Shown here piece after piece: positions 17,945-25,187 of a stretch of DNA of 42,773 bases (positions are counted from its first letter, which is position 1; the number at the start of each line of letters is the position of its first letter). Origin of the DNA: Klebsiella michiganensis (GTDB lineage: Bacteria; Pseudomonadota; Gammaproteobacteria; Enterobacterales; Enterobacteriaceae); NCBI RefSeq assembly GCF_002925905.1, contig NZ_PRDB01000018.1, positions 1 through 42,773 of the forward strand. The letters run 5' to 3'. The position numbers and the translations under genes were made by a program. The notes under the pieces are model-generated. The model saw only the letters and a list, made by a program, of their open reading frames with translations, did no database searches and had not been told where the DNA came from.

Positions 17945-18617
17945 TGACCTGACCTTTTACTGTCGTACCCGCTAATTTCCGCTCCAGCTTCTCTTGCAAA
18001 TGCGATAACACCGAACTGAAGAACAGATAAATAATCGCCGCTTCGCTGTACAGAATCAGCGGTTCATAGGTCACTGCCGCAATTTGCTGCGCGGCAAGAA
18101 ACATCTCCGGTACGGTGATCACCGACGCCAGCGAAGTATCTTTTACCAGTGAAATAAAGGTGTTAGAGAGCGGCGGCACGGCGATGCGCGCGGCCTGCGG
18201 CAGAATAATACGACGCAGCGACTGCGCCCATGTCATGCTGATGGAATGGGCAGCTTCCCATTGCCCTTTCGGCACGGCCAGCAGCGTTGCCCTGATCACT
18301 TCTGAGGTATACGCACCAATATTGACGGTAAAGCCAATCACCGCCGCAGGGAAGGCATCAATGGTTAGCCCAGCGCTCGGCAACGCGTAGAAAATCAAAA
18401 ATAGCTGCACCAGCAGCGGTGTACCGCGAATCAGCCAGACGTAAAACCGTATCACCGGCTTTAAAAAGGCCGGGCCGTACAGACGCAAAAGTGCCACCGC
18501 AAACCCGAGCGACAGCCCAAGAATAAAAGAGATCAGCGTTAAGGGAATGGTGAATTTCAGCCCCGCGGAAAGCATTGGCCAGAAAGAATCAATCGCTAAG
18601 GGTAACCATGTTGGCAC
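17922..18617 (-). CDS. Amino-acid ABC importer permease (cystine-type, HisM/TcyB family)
   Basis: A 231-residue inner-membrane permease with the HisMQ-type FTIPLTLISFILG opening, WLIRGTPLLVQLFLIFYALP, and the EAA loop GQWEAAHSISMTWAQSLRRIILPQA. I chose GTG 18617 because GGAAGG lies six bases upstream; an ATG at 18635 in the same frame is the alternative and adds six residues. It is the first gene of the operon permease - ATPase - binding protein. Only one permease gene is present, so it should act as a homodimer, as in YecS/TcyL cystine systems. Confidence 0.88.
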   Translation of the reverse strand: MPTWLPLAIDSFWPMLSAGLKFTIPLTLISFILGLSLGFAVALLRLYGPAFLKPVIRFYVWLIRGTPLLVQLFLIFYALPSAGLTIDAFPAAVIGFTVNIGAYTSEVIRATLLAVPKGQWEAAHSISMTWAQSLRRIILPQAARIAVPPLSNTFISLVKDTSLASVITVPEMFLAAQQIAAVTYEPLILYSEAAIIYLFFSSVLSHLQEKLERKLAGTTVKGQVNDNALQH

Positions 18618-18709
18618 TGCACACCTTCCGGACATAGCATCTTGCCAGAAATTGCTGGCGGAATATTTTATTAGCCCGGCTTAATTATTTGGGGGCCGGA
18701 TTAGTGAGA

Positions 18710-18740
18710 ATTATATTCTTTGCGCCGTGTGCGAAAACAA
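18710..18740 (-). promoter_or_regulatory. Candidate sigma-70 promoter of the cystine-type importer operon
   Basis: On the minus strand a perfect TATAAT (18715-18710) has TTGTTT (18740-18735) at a long 19-base spacing. The start codon is about 90 bases downstream. The -10 is strong, the -35 and spacing are poor, so an activator such as CysB would be expected; no activator site was identified. Confidence 0.35.
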
Positions 18741-19168
18741 ATATATACGAATAACGTTATATAGAAAAAAGCTAAGCCACTCTTTTTTGATGCAAACCCG
18801 CCGTCGTTACCTGCCGTTTTATTGCATCATTTACGTGAAATTTTGCCATTAATGCACCATTTTTGATCGATTTGGCATGAAATGGAAACGTCCAGACGCT
18901 GTTTCTATGAACAAAAGTGTTTCGTTGGAAACGTCGCGAGATCAGCAAACGGAAAACTTTTTTGCATACGGTAAAAATGACGGTATTGGTTTTTATCAGT
19001 AAGAAAAAACTAATATAAGACATGGTGTTATGGGATGTGTACATAACGAAGCACTGATGGGAACCGGCTGCCTGCGAACGTCAGGCAACCGCTGCAACAT
19101 TTTCTGAAAGCCAGAGAGAAAAACCAGGGCGCCGGGGAATCGTTAAGCTGGTGGATAAGCTGCTGCTT
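18741..19168. other. AT-rich intergenic stretch without supported gene
   Basis: A 90-codon minus-strand frame crosses 18772-19044 but lacks a ribosome site and resembles nothing I recognise. A near-perfect inverted repeat (GGCTGCCTG at 19066-19074, CAGGCAACC at 19082-19090, one G-U) lies downstream of the HAD gene and may help end its transcript, though no clear T-run follows. Confidence 0.4.
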
Positions 19169-19954
19169 TCAGAGGGATTTTTGGCCGAATACCGCCTGCG
19201 CCATCTCCACGAACCCCGCGCCGCCGGGGCCGAGCGTTACCCAGCGGGGGGCAACGGGGAGTTGATCCAGATACTGCCGGACGGTGCTGACGCCTACCGT
19301 GTGTTTGAAAAAAGCGAACATCGGCGCGTCGTTGGTTGAATCGCCGCTGTAGAGAATAGCTTCCCGCTCCCGATTGATATCGACGCCGTAGTGCTGAGCC
19401 AGAGTACGGCGCGTCATGGTCAGCTTGTCGTAGCCACCCAGCCAGCCCAGCACCCACAGATTGTTGACGGTAGCGTCGGCACCCGCCTGCCGCAGCGTGT
19501 TGACGATGCGGCGCTCCAGTACCGGGTCGGCAGGCCGCGCGAAGGCCAGGCTGGTCAGGCGGAAGGGCTGATCGTCCGCCAGACGGGCTTCCGGTAGCGC
19601 TGCCAGGACCCGGTCGGCGATGGTCCGCAGCCGGGCGGCGACGGATGCCGTGGCGTCTTCCGCGTGCCAGTAATGATGCTCGATGCCATGCCCGTCCGCG
19701 GTGCGGCGGAAAAAAAGCCCGCCGTTTTCGCCAATGACGCCGTCAACAGGCCACATCCGCGCCATCTGATCGCACCAGCCCGCCGGCGCGGCGGTGACCG
19801 GGATCACCCGTATCCCGGCGGACTGCAATTGTTCAAGCGAGGTATAGGCGGCGGCCGACAAACGGCCCTGCCAGGTGAGCGTTTCATCCATATCGGTGAG
19901 GACAAAACGTACTGGCTCGAATTCATTAGCGGGAGCATCGGATAAAGCGCGCAT
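19169..19954 (-). CDS. HAD-superfamily phosphatase, Cof/mannosyl-3-phosphoglycerate phosphatase-like
   Basis: A 261-residue HAD hydrolase of the IIB cap class. Motif I is LTDMDETLT (two catalytic Asp), motif II VIPVTAAP, and motif IV GDSTNDAPMF. These give a Mg-dependent phosphatase on a small phosphorylated metabolite. The C2-type cap lies between residues about 85 and 190. The start at 19954 encodes a short N-terminal tail before the domain. It is divergent from the encapsulin operon; the substrate is unknown and a link with it is not shown. Confidence 0.83.
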   Translation of the reverse strand: MRALSDAPANEFEPVRFVLTDMDETLTWQGRLSAAAYTSLEQLQSAGIRVIPVTAAPAGWCDQMARMWPVDGVIGENGGLFFRRTADGHGIEHHYWHAEDATASVAARLRTIADRVLAALPEARLADDQPFRLTSLAFARPADPVLERRIVNTLRQAGADATVNNLWVLGWLGGYDKLTMTRRTLAQHYGVDINREREAILYSGDSTNDAPMFAFFKHTVGVSTVRQYLDQLPVAPRWVTLGPGGAGFVEMAQAVFGQKSL

Positions 19955-20332
19955 AGGGAACCTTAAACATCATGATTTAATAACGGAAATGTTACGTTAA
20001 TTCCTCATAATCAATAGCTAAAAATCAGTTATGCTTTGCAATAAATTCGCTATAAATTTTCCCTCATTGTCCAACTGAACGGTGGCGTTAATGACTCCCT
20101 TTTTCACCCCGCCTCATTTTCGTACCATCGCGAACGAGCCGCTCTGGCGAGGGGGGGACGCATCGATCGTATTCGCCGGGTGCGGTTGATTGTCGAATGT
20201 GTTGATTTAAAAGTATTTACTCTTTTTAGCTATTCAAAGTCTATATGGTTATTTGTTTTTAATGTGGGTAATGCATAAAAGTGAGGTGACGCAAAAAAGA
20301 TTTATCGATGCGATTTTAAGAAGGATATTATT
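19955..20332. promoter_or_regulatory. Divergent intergenic region upstream of the encapsulin operon, with a possible leader frame
   Basis: 378 bases, AT-rich at both ends. A 32-codon frame at 20091-20189 (MTPFFTPPHF... ending FAGCG) has a weak GGTGG upstream; it may be a leader peptide, a gene scrap or chance. Nearest the operon, TTGTTT and TAAAAG with 17 bases between (about 20250-20280) form a weak promoter candidate. The operon start has a good AAGGA ribosome site at 20320-20325. No CysB or other operator was recognised. Confidence 0.35.
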
Positions 20333-21289
20333 ATGCCGGAAGCGGGTGAATTGTATCTCATGCCGAAAAGAGAAAATAACTGGCATTTAAATAATGTCGT
20401 CGATGAACTCCGTCGCGTTCGTCAGGCGTGGCGCGATGAACATGCGAAAAATAATTATCGTAATAAACGTAGTTTACCTTCCCGGGAAAGCGTTAATTCA
20501 GTCACCGATACCTTGATAAAAGTGCTTTATCCGATGCGATTAGGTGATATTGAATTACGCAAAGAGGGCGAAGATTATTACGTCGGTCATTTACTAGGCA
20601 CCTCGCTTGACCGATTGACTGAAGAAGCGGTCCTGGAACTTTATTATCAGTCAGATGAGCAGGATGCGAGTCACACGCTGTCGCAGGAGGCGGTCAGGCG
20701 GGTTCAGCAGTTTGCCAACCGTTTGCCGGTCATCCGCCAGCGTCTCGATCGCGATATCCTCGCGGCGTATCAGGGAGATCCTTCCGCGCGCAGCATGGAT
20801 GAGGTGCTGCTCTGCTATCCGGGAATTCACGCCGTTATGCACTATCGTCTTGCCCACGAGCTGCATCAGCTCGGTCTGCCTCTGCTGGCGCGAATGATAT
20901 CTGAAAAAGCGCACAGCCAGACCGGAATAGATATTCATCCCGGCGCGCAGATTGATGACGGATTCTTTATCGATCACGGAACCGGCGTGGTGATTGGTGA
21001 AACGGCCATCGTCGGTAAACGCGTGCGTATTTACCAGGCGGTTACCCTTGGGGCCAAACGATTTATTGCCGGCGATGACGGGCAGTTGCAAAAAAACTAT
21101 CCTCGCCATCCAATCATTGAAGATGATGTCGTTATTTACGCCGGCGCAACAATATTAGGGCGAATTACTATCGGCGCGCGTTCCAGCATTGGCGGAAATA
21201 TATGGCTGACCCGTGATGTTCCGCCGGATAGTCATGTGCAGCAGGCCCGGGTACAGCAAAAACATTTCAGCGACGGTGACGGAATTTAA
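20333..21289 (+). CDS. Serine O-acetyltransferase (CysE/EpsC-like) of the encapsulin operon
   Basis: A 318-residue acetyltransferase making O-acetylserine from serine and acetyl-CoA. The first 175 residues are helical (YPGIHAVMHYRLAHELHQ is the family pre-barrel segment). A left-handed beta-helix follows with GIDIHPGAQIDDGFFIDHGT, GVVIGETAIVG and ATILGRITIGARSSIGGN; the catalytic His/Asp region DIHPGA is intact. It is longer than E. coli CysE (273 residues), as in plant-like and EpsC-type forms. The chain ends in GDGI, the same last residues that let E. coli CysE dock in the CysK active site, so a complex with the next gene product is plausible. First gene of the operon, 67 bases before the cysteine synthase. 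AAGGA seven bases before ATG fixes the start. Confidence 0.9.
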   Translation: MPEAGELYLMPKRENNWHLNNVVDELRRVRQAWRDEHAKNNYRNKRSLPSRESVNSVTDTLIKVLYPMRLGDIELRKEGEDYYVGHLLGTSLDRLTEEAVLELYYQSDEQDASHTLSQEAVRRVQQFANRLPVIRQRLDRDILAAYQGDPSARSMDEVLLCYPGIHAVMHYRLAHELHQLGLPLLARMISEKAHSQTGIDIHPGAQIDDGFFIDHGTGVVIGETAIVGKRVRIYQAVTLGAKRFIAGDDGQLQKNYPRHPIIEDDVVIYAGATILGRITIGARSSIGGNIWLTRDVPPDSHVQQARVQQKHFSDGDGI

Positions 21290-21356
21290 TTCCGCCGATA
21301 ATAAAATGAAATGACCAGCGCATCGGAATAAATAAAATAACAGCGTGATAATCATT

Positions 21357-22262
21357 ATGAATTTACTTGAAACGATCGGCGCTACGCCGTTAATCACGTT
21401 ACCCTCTTTTGCCGCCGAGCTACCTGGCGTAACGCTGCTGGCAAAAGCAGAGTTTATGAACCCCAGTGGCTCGGTGAAAGACCGCGCGGCGAAAGCGATG
21501 GTGCTGGACGGGATTGCTCGAGGGTTATTAACGCCGGGTAAAACGATTATTGATGCGACCAGCGGTAATACCGGCATTGCCTACGCGATGATTGGCGCGG
21601 CGCTGGGATATCACGTCCGGCTATATCTGCCGCAGAATACCAGCCCGGAGCGCAAACGTATTATTCGTCATTATGGCGCCACGATTGTGGAGACCGATCC
21701 GCTGGAAGGTTCTGACGGCGCCTATATTGAAGTTCAGGCACAAGTTGCTGCGCATCCGGAACGTTATTTTTATCCGGACCAATATAACAACCCCGTCAAT
21801 CCGAATACGCATTTCGCAACGACCGGAAAAGAGATTTGGGAGCAGAGCGGGCAACAGATCACCCATTTTGTTGCCGGTATGGGCACCTCCGGCAGCTTCG
21901 TCGGCACCGCGCGGCGGCTTAAATATGAAAATCCGCGCGTGAAAACGCTCGCCGTACAGCCCGCTTCGCCATTCCACGGCATTGAAGGGACCAAGCATAT
22001 GGGGAGCAGCATTAAACCTGGCATTCTCGACGAAACCCTGTTCGACGACGTTATTCCCGTCACCACCGAGGAGGCTTATGCGAGCACGCGGCGCCTCGCC
22101 CGGCGGGACGGCATTTTTGTCGGCATTTCCTCTGGCGCTAATGTCGCCGCCGCCGCGCGGCTGGCCCGCACGCTGCCGGCGGGATCGGTGGTGGTCACGC
22201 TGCTGTGTGATGTCGGCTCGCGTTATCTGACTGACGCTTTCTGGAATGAAACCCATGATTGA
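21357..22262 (+). CDS. Cysteine synthase, CysM/CysK family
   Basis: A 301-residue PLP enzyme that replaces the acetyl (or phosphate) group of activated serine with sulfide or a carrier-bound thiocarboxylate. The PLP lysine is Lys41 in NPSGSVKDRAA. The substrate loop is TSGNTGIAYA and the phosphate-binding loop GMGTSGSFVGT. A GTG 12 bases upstream is in frame, but ATG 21357 fits the family N-terminus (MNLLETIGATPLI). It overlaps the protease gene by eight bases. Next to a MoaD/ThiS-like carrier and a JAMM protease it most likely uses carrier-COSH as the sulfur donor, like mycobacterial CysM. The operon's own acetyltransferase argues for O-acetylserine rather than O-phosphoserine. Confidence 0.9.
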   Translation: MNLLETIGATPLITLPSFAAELPGVTLLAKAEFMNPSGSVKDRAAKAMVLDGIARGLLTPGKTIIDATSGNTGIAYAMIGAALGYHVRLYLPQNTSPERKRIIRHYGATIVETDPLEGSDGAYIEVQAQVAAHPERYFYPDQYNNPVNPNTHFATTGKEIWEQSGQQITHFVAGMGTSGSFVGTARRLKYENPRVKTLAVQPASPFHGIEGTKHMGSSIKPGILDETLFDDVIPVTTEEAYASTRRLARRDGIFVGISSGANVAAAARLARTLPAGSVVVTLLCDVGSRYLTDAFWNETHD

Positions 22263-22683
22263 ATTGACTCAAGAAATCACCAGGCTGATTGGCGCTGAAG
22301 GGGAAAAGGCCTATCCCAACGAATGCTGCGGTGCGCTCTTTGGCCACTTTTCCGCGCAGGGCGATGCCCGCGTGACGGCGATTTTCCCCATTGTTAATGC
22401 TCGCGAGTCGGAGGAGCAGTACCACCGTTTTGTCATCACCGCCGATGACTCCCTGCGGGCGGAACGCGCTGCGCTGGCTCAGGATGTGGACGTGATCGGC
22501 TATTACCATTCGCACCCCGATCACCCGGCCATTCCATCTGAATTTGATCGCGAACATGCGCTGCCGTTTTACGCCTATATCATCGTGGCGGTCGCGCAGC
22601 GCCAGGCGGGGGCACTGACCAGCTGGCGGCTGACCCAGGACCGCCAGCGCTTTTTGCAGGAGGACGTGCAGATCGTTTTATAA
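22255..22683 (+). CDS. JAMM/MPN (M67) metalloprotease, Mec-like
   Basis: A 142-residue zinc protease of the Mov34/MPN/PAD-1 clan. The full JAMM motif is present: Glu23, then H85-S-H87-P, Ser95 and Asp98 in the spacing HxHPx6SxxD. Mycobacterial Mec cuts cysteine from the carrier CysO-Cys adduct; QbsD and HcyD trim C-terminal residues from sulfur carriers to expose Gly-Gly. Both jobs are possible here because the next gene's carrier has a five-residue tail. I use ATG 22255, which has GGAA at fair distance; ATG 22246 would add three residues. It overlaps the cysteine synthase gene end. Confidence 0.9.
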   Translation: MIELTQEITRLIGAEGEKAYPNECCGALFGHFSAQGDARVTAIFPIVNARESEEQYHRFVITADDSLRAERAALAQDVDVIGYYHSHPDHPAIPSEFDREHALPFYAYIIVAVAQRQAGALTSWRLTQDRQRFLQEDVQIVL

Positions 22684-22742
22684 CGTGAATAACGGGCACA
22701 ACGTTGCCGGAAACCAGAACAAAACACGGAGAGATTACCACT

Positions 22743-23033
22743 ATGGCATCGACATTACTGATTCCCACTGCGCTACGCGCCTTCACCGACGGTCAGGGGA
22801 AAGTGATCCTCGAAGGCCACACCGTTGGGCAGCTGGTGGCAGCGCTGGCGGAGCGATTTCCTGACATTCAGCCGCATCTGTATGACGATACGGGCGCGCT
22901 GCGCAGTTTCATCAATCTGTACGTGGGAGAGAACAACATTAAAACCACCGGCGGGCTGGAGACTCCGGTTAGCGATGGGGCGGAAGTGCTGCTGGTTCCC
23001 GCCATTGCCGGCGGCGTCGGGAAGGCGATATGA
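22743..23033 (+). CDS. MoaD/ThiS-type sulfur carrier protein with masked Gly-Gly
   Basis: A 96-residue beta-grasp protein resembling mycobacterial CysO. Family features are the LRAFTDGQ opening, the GHTVGQLVAALAERFP helix, FINLYVGENNI, and DGAEVLLVPAIAGG near the end. Unlike CysO, MoaD or ThiS, which end in Gly-Gly, the diglycine here is residues 90-91 and is followed by VGKAI. It would have to be trimmed before adenylation by the adjacent E1 enzyme. A GGAGAG lies ahead of ATG 22743. Its stop overlaps the next gene's ATG in ATGA, so carrier and activating enzyme are translationally coupled. Confidence 0.9.
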   Translation: MASTLLIPTALRAFTDGQGKVILEGHTVGQLVAALAERFPDIQPHLYDDTGALRSFINLYVGENNIKTTGGLETPVSDGAEVLLVPAIAGGVGKAI

Positions 23034-24205
23034 GCAGACCGAGCATTATCCCGGATGACCGTCTGACGGAGCTGACGCATGCGGAAATTGCCCGCTATAG
23101 CCGCCATCTGCTGCTGCCGGAAGTCGGGCTTGAGGGGCAAAAGCGGCTGAAGGCCGCCCGCGTATTGCTTATCGGCACCGGCGGGTTGGGGGCGCCGGTG
23201 GCGCTTTATCTGGCTGCGGCGGGGGTCGGTAAGCTGGGGATTGTCGATTTTGATTTTGTCGACGTCTCCAACTTGCAAAGGCAGATCATTCACAGCACCA
23301 AAGATATCAACCGACCCAAAGTGGCTTCGGCGAAAGACAAGATTAAAGCCATCAACCCCGAGATACAGGTGGTGACCTATAACACCACCCTGAGCAGCAA
23401 AAACGCGCTCGAAATTATTGGTGAATATGACCTCGTCGTCGACGGTACGGATAATTATCCCACCCGTTATCTGATCAACGACGCCTGCGTTTTGCTGGGT
23501 AAACCGCTGGTCTATGGCTCCATTTTTCAGTTCGAAGGGCAGGCCAGCGTCTTTTATGCCGGGGAAGGACCGTGCTACCGGTGTCTTTATCCCGAGCCCC
23601 CGCCGCCGGGGCTGGTACCTTCCTGTGCCGAAGGCGGCGTTGTCGGCGTGCTGCCGGGGATTATCGGCACCATTCAGGCGGCGGAAGCGATCAAACTTAT
23701 CGTCGGCGGCAGCGAGAGCCTGATTGGCCGCCTGTTGCTCTTCGATGTGTGGCAGATGAAGCAACGCGAGCTGCGGCTGGAGAGGGCTCCCGACTGCCCG
23801 GTATGCGGTGAGCATCCCTCGATTCATGCGCTCATCGACTACGAGGAGTTTTGCGGGCTGAAACCTGATGAAGCAGAAGTTCCGGTTGAAAGCGTCACGG
23901 CGCTTGAGCTTCACGCCTGGATAGAGGAGGGAAGACCCCTGCAGCTGATCGACATTCGTGAACCCCACGAAAGGGCGATTGCAAAATTTCCGCAGGCAAA
24001 AGTGATGCCGCTGGGCCAGATAGTCAGACGTATCGGTGAATTCGACCCGACGGTCGATGCGGTATTTCTGTGCAAGATAGGGCAGCGCAGTATTTTCGCC
24101 ATTCGGGCACTCCAGCGCGCAGGTTATCAGGGGCGCGTGATGAATTTAAAAGATGGCCTAAACGCCTGGGCACGGGATGTCGATACCCGTTTGCCGCAGT
24201 ACTAA
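23030..24205 (+). CDS. MoeZ-like E1 enzyme: ThiF/MoeB adenylyltransferase fused to rhodanese
   Basis: A 391-residue two-domain protein. Residues 1-260 are the ThiF/MoeB domain: ATP loop GTGGLG (49-54), NLQRQ (81-85), DGTDN (138-142), catalytic-type Cys199 in SCAEGG, and the zinc pairs C182-x2-C185 and C256-x2-C259. Residues 290-391 are a rhodanese domain with active Cys348 in the six-residue loop CKIGQR. It should adenylate the carrier's C-terminal glycine and then pass a persulfide sulfur to make the thiocarboxylate, as MoeZ does for CysO. The loop departs from the usual CRxGxR at its second residue. A persulfide donor is at hand in the encapsulated desulfurase two genes on. Confidence 0.92.
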   Translation: MSRPSIIPDDRLTELTHAEIARYSRHLLLPEVGLEGQKRLKAARVLLIGTGGLGAPVALYLAAAGVGKLGIVDFDFVDVSNLQRQIIHSTKDINRPKVASAKDKIKAINPEIQVVTYNTTLSSKNALEIIGEYDLVVDGTDNYPTRYLINDACVLLGKPLVYGSIFQFEGQASVFYAGEGPCYRCLYPEPPPPGLVPSCAEGGVVGVLPGIIGTIQAAEAIKLIVGGSESLIGRLLLFDVWQMKQRELRLERAPDCPVCGEHPSIHALIDYEEFCGLKPDEAEVPVESVTALELHAWIEEGRPLQLIDIREPHERAIAKFPQAKVMPLGQIVRRIGEFDPTVDAVFLCKIGQRSIFAIRALQRAGYQGRVMNLKDGLNAWARDVDTRLPQY

Positions 24206-24242
24206 CCTTCAGCTCCACTCTTTCAAACACTAAGGAATCATT

Positions 24243-25187
24243 ATGGCAGAACAAAAAGGCATTAATGCACTGGGGCGTGAAGCCGCGTATCAGTTAGCGA
24301 ACGTGACCAAAACGGCACCGCAATTTGCGGCAATCACCCCGCGCTGGGTCAGCCGTTTTCTCGATTATAAGGGCCTGGAATCGGGGATTTACCGGGTGAA
24401 CAAGGTCGTGGAGGGGGAGACGCCGCTGGATGTATTATGCAGCCAGGATCCGTCGCGCGTTGAAATACCCCAGGGCTATATCGAGTATCAGACCACGCCG
24501 CGTGAATACCAGCTGGATTCGATTACGACCATTATAAACGTCGATACCAAAATCGCCGATCTCTACAGCTCGCCCTACGACCAGGCCTCAGAGCAAATCG
24601 CGCTGGCGATTGAAAGCCTGCGCGAGCGCCAGGAAAGTCAGCTGATCAATAACGATGAATATGGATTGCTGAAAAATATCGACGACTCGCAGCGTATTCA
24701 GACCCGCAATGGCCGTCCAACGCCGGATGACCTGGATGAGCTGTTGTCCAAAGTCTGGAAGGAGCCCTCCTTCTTTCTGGCCCATCCGCGCGCGATTGCC
24801 GCATTTCAGCGTGAGGCCACGCGACGCGGCGTGCCGCCGGTCACCGTGAATTTGCATGGGGGCACGTTTATCCTGTGGCGCGGTATTCCGCTGATCCCTT
24901 CCGACAAGCTGTTTGTCGATGGTCTGAAAAACCCGAAAGGCCAGGGCGGAAAAACCAATATCCTGTTGATTCGTTCCGGTGAAAGCAAACGCGGCGTGCT
25001 GGGACTTTATCAGGAAGGGCTGCCAAACGAACAGTCTCGCGGTTTGTCGGTGCGCTTCCGGGGGATCGACGATAACGGCGTGGCTTCCTATTTACTCTCA
25101 CTTTATTGCTCCGCTGCGATCCTGGCCGATGACGCCATTGCCGTGCTGGAGGATGTTGAAGTGGGTGAATATTATGACTACGAGTAA
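24243..25187 (+). CDS. Family 2A encapsulin shell protein (SrpI-like)
   Basis: A 314-residue HK97-fold shell protein. The sequence matches the Family 2A group: opening INALGREAAYQLANVTKTAP, then TPRWVSRFLDYKGLESGIYRVNKV, the YIEYQTTPREYQLDSITTIINVDT block, and the late ERQESQLINNDEYGLL. There is no inserted cyclic-nucleotide domain, which excludes Family 2B, and no phage genes lie nearby. In Synechococcus SrpI and the Acinetobacter homologue, 60 subunits form a shell of about 25 nm around a cysteine desulfurase, and the latter stores elemental sulfur. AAGGA six bases before ATG gives strong translation, fitting a shell protein. The stop overlaps the cargo start by 14 bases. Confidence 0.93.
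   Translation: MAEQKGINALGREAAYQLANVTKTAPQFAAITPRWVSRFLDYKGLESGIYRVNKVVEGETPLDVLCSQDPSRVEIPQGYIEYQTTPREYQLDSITTIINVDTKIADLYSSPYDQASEQIALAIESLRERQESQLINNDEYGLLKNIDDSQRIQTRNGRPTPDDLDELLSKVWKEPSFFLAHPRAIAAFQREATRRGVPPVTVNLHGGTFILWRGIPLIPSDKLFVDGLKNPKGQGGKTNILLIRSGESKRGVLGLYQEGLPNEQSRGLSVRFRGIDDNGVASYLLSLYCSAAILADDAIAVLEDVEVGEYYDYE

Noticed and set aside
18772..19044. 90-residue minus-strand frame between the importer and HAD genes
   Set aside because: No ribosome site, no recognisable family, AT-rich composition; likely chance.
22868..23968. 366-residue minus-strand frame across the carrier and MoeZ-like genes
   Set aside because: Antisense shadow; both plus-strand proteins have full catalytic motifs.
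24979..25173. A longer desulfurase starting at 24979
   Set aside because: The extra 65 residues would be an out-of-frame reading of encapsulin coding DNA with unnatural composition; ATG 25174 gives the expected extension.
24243..25187. Shell gene as a prophage HK97 major capsid gene or Family 1/2B encapsulin
   Set aside because: No phage genes lie nearby, the sequence follows the SrpI pattern, there is no cyclic-nucleotide domain, and the cargo gene is a cysteine desulfurase.
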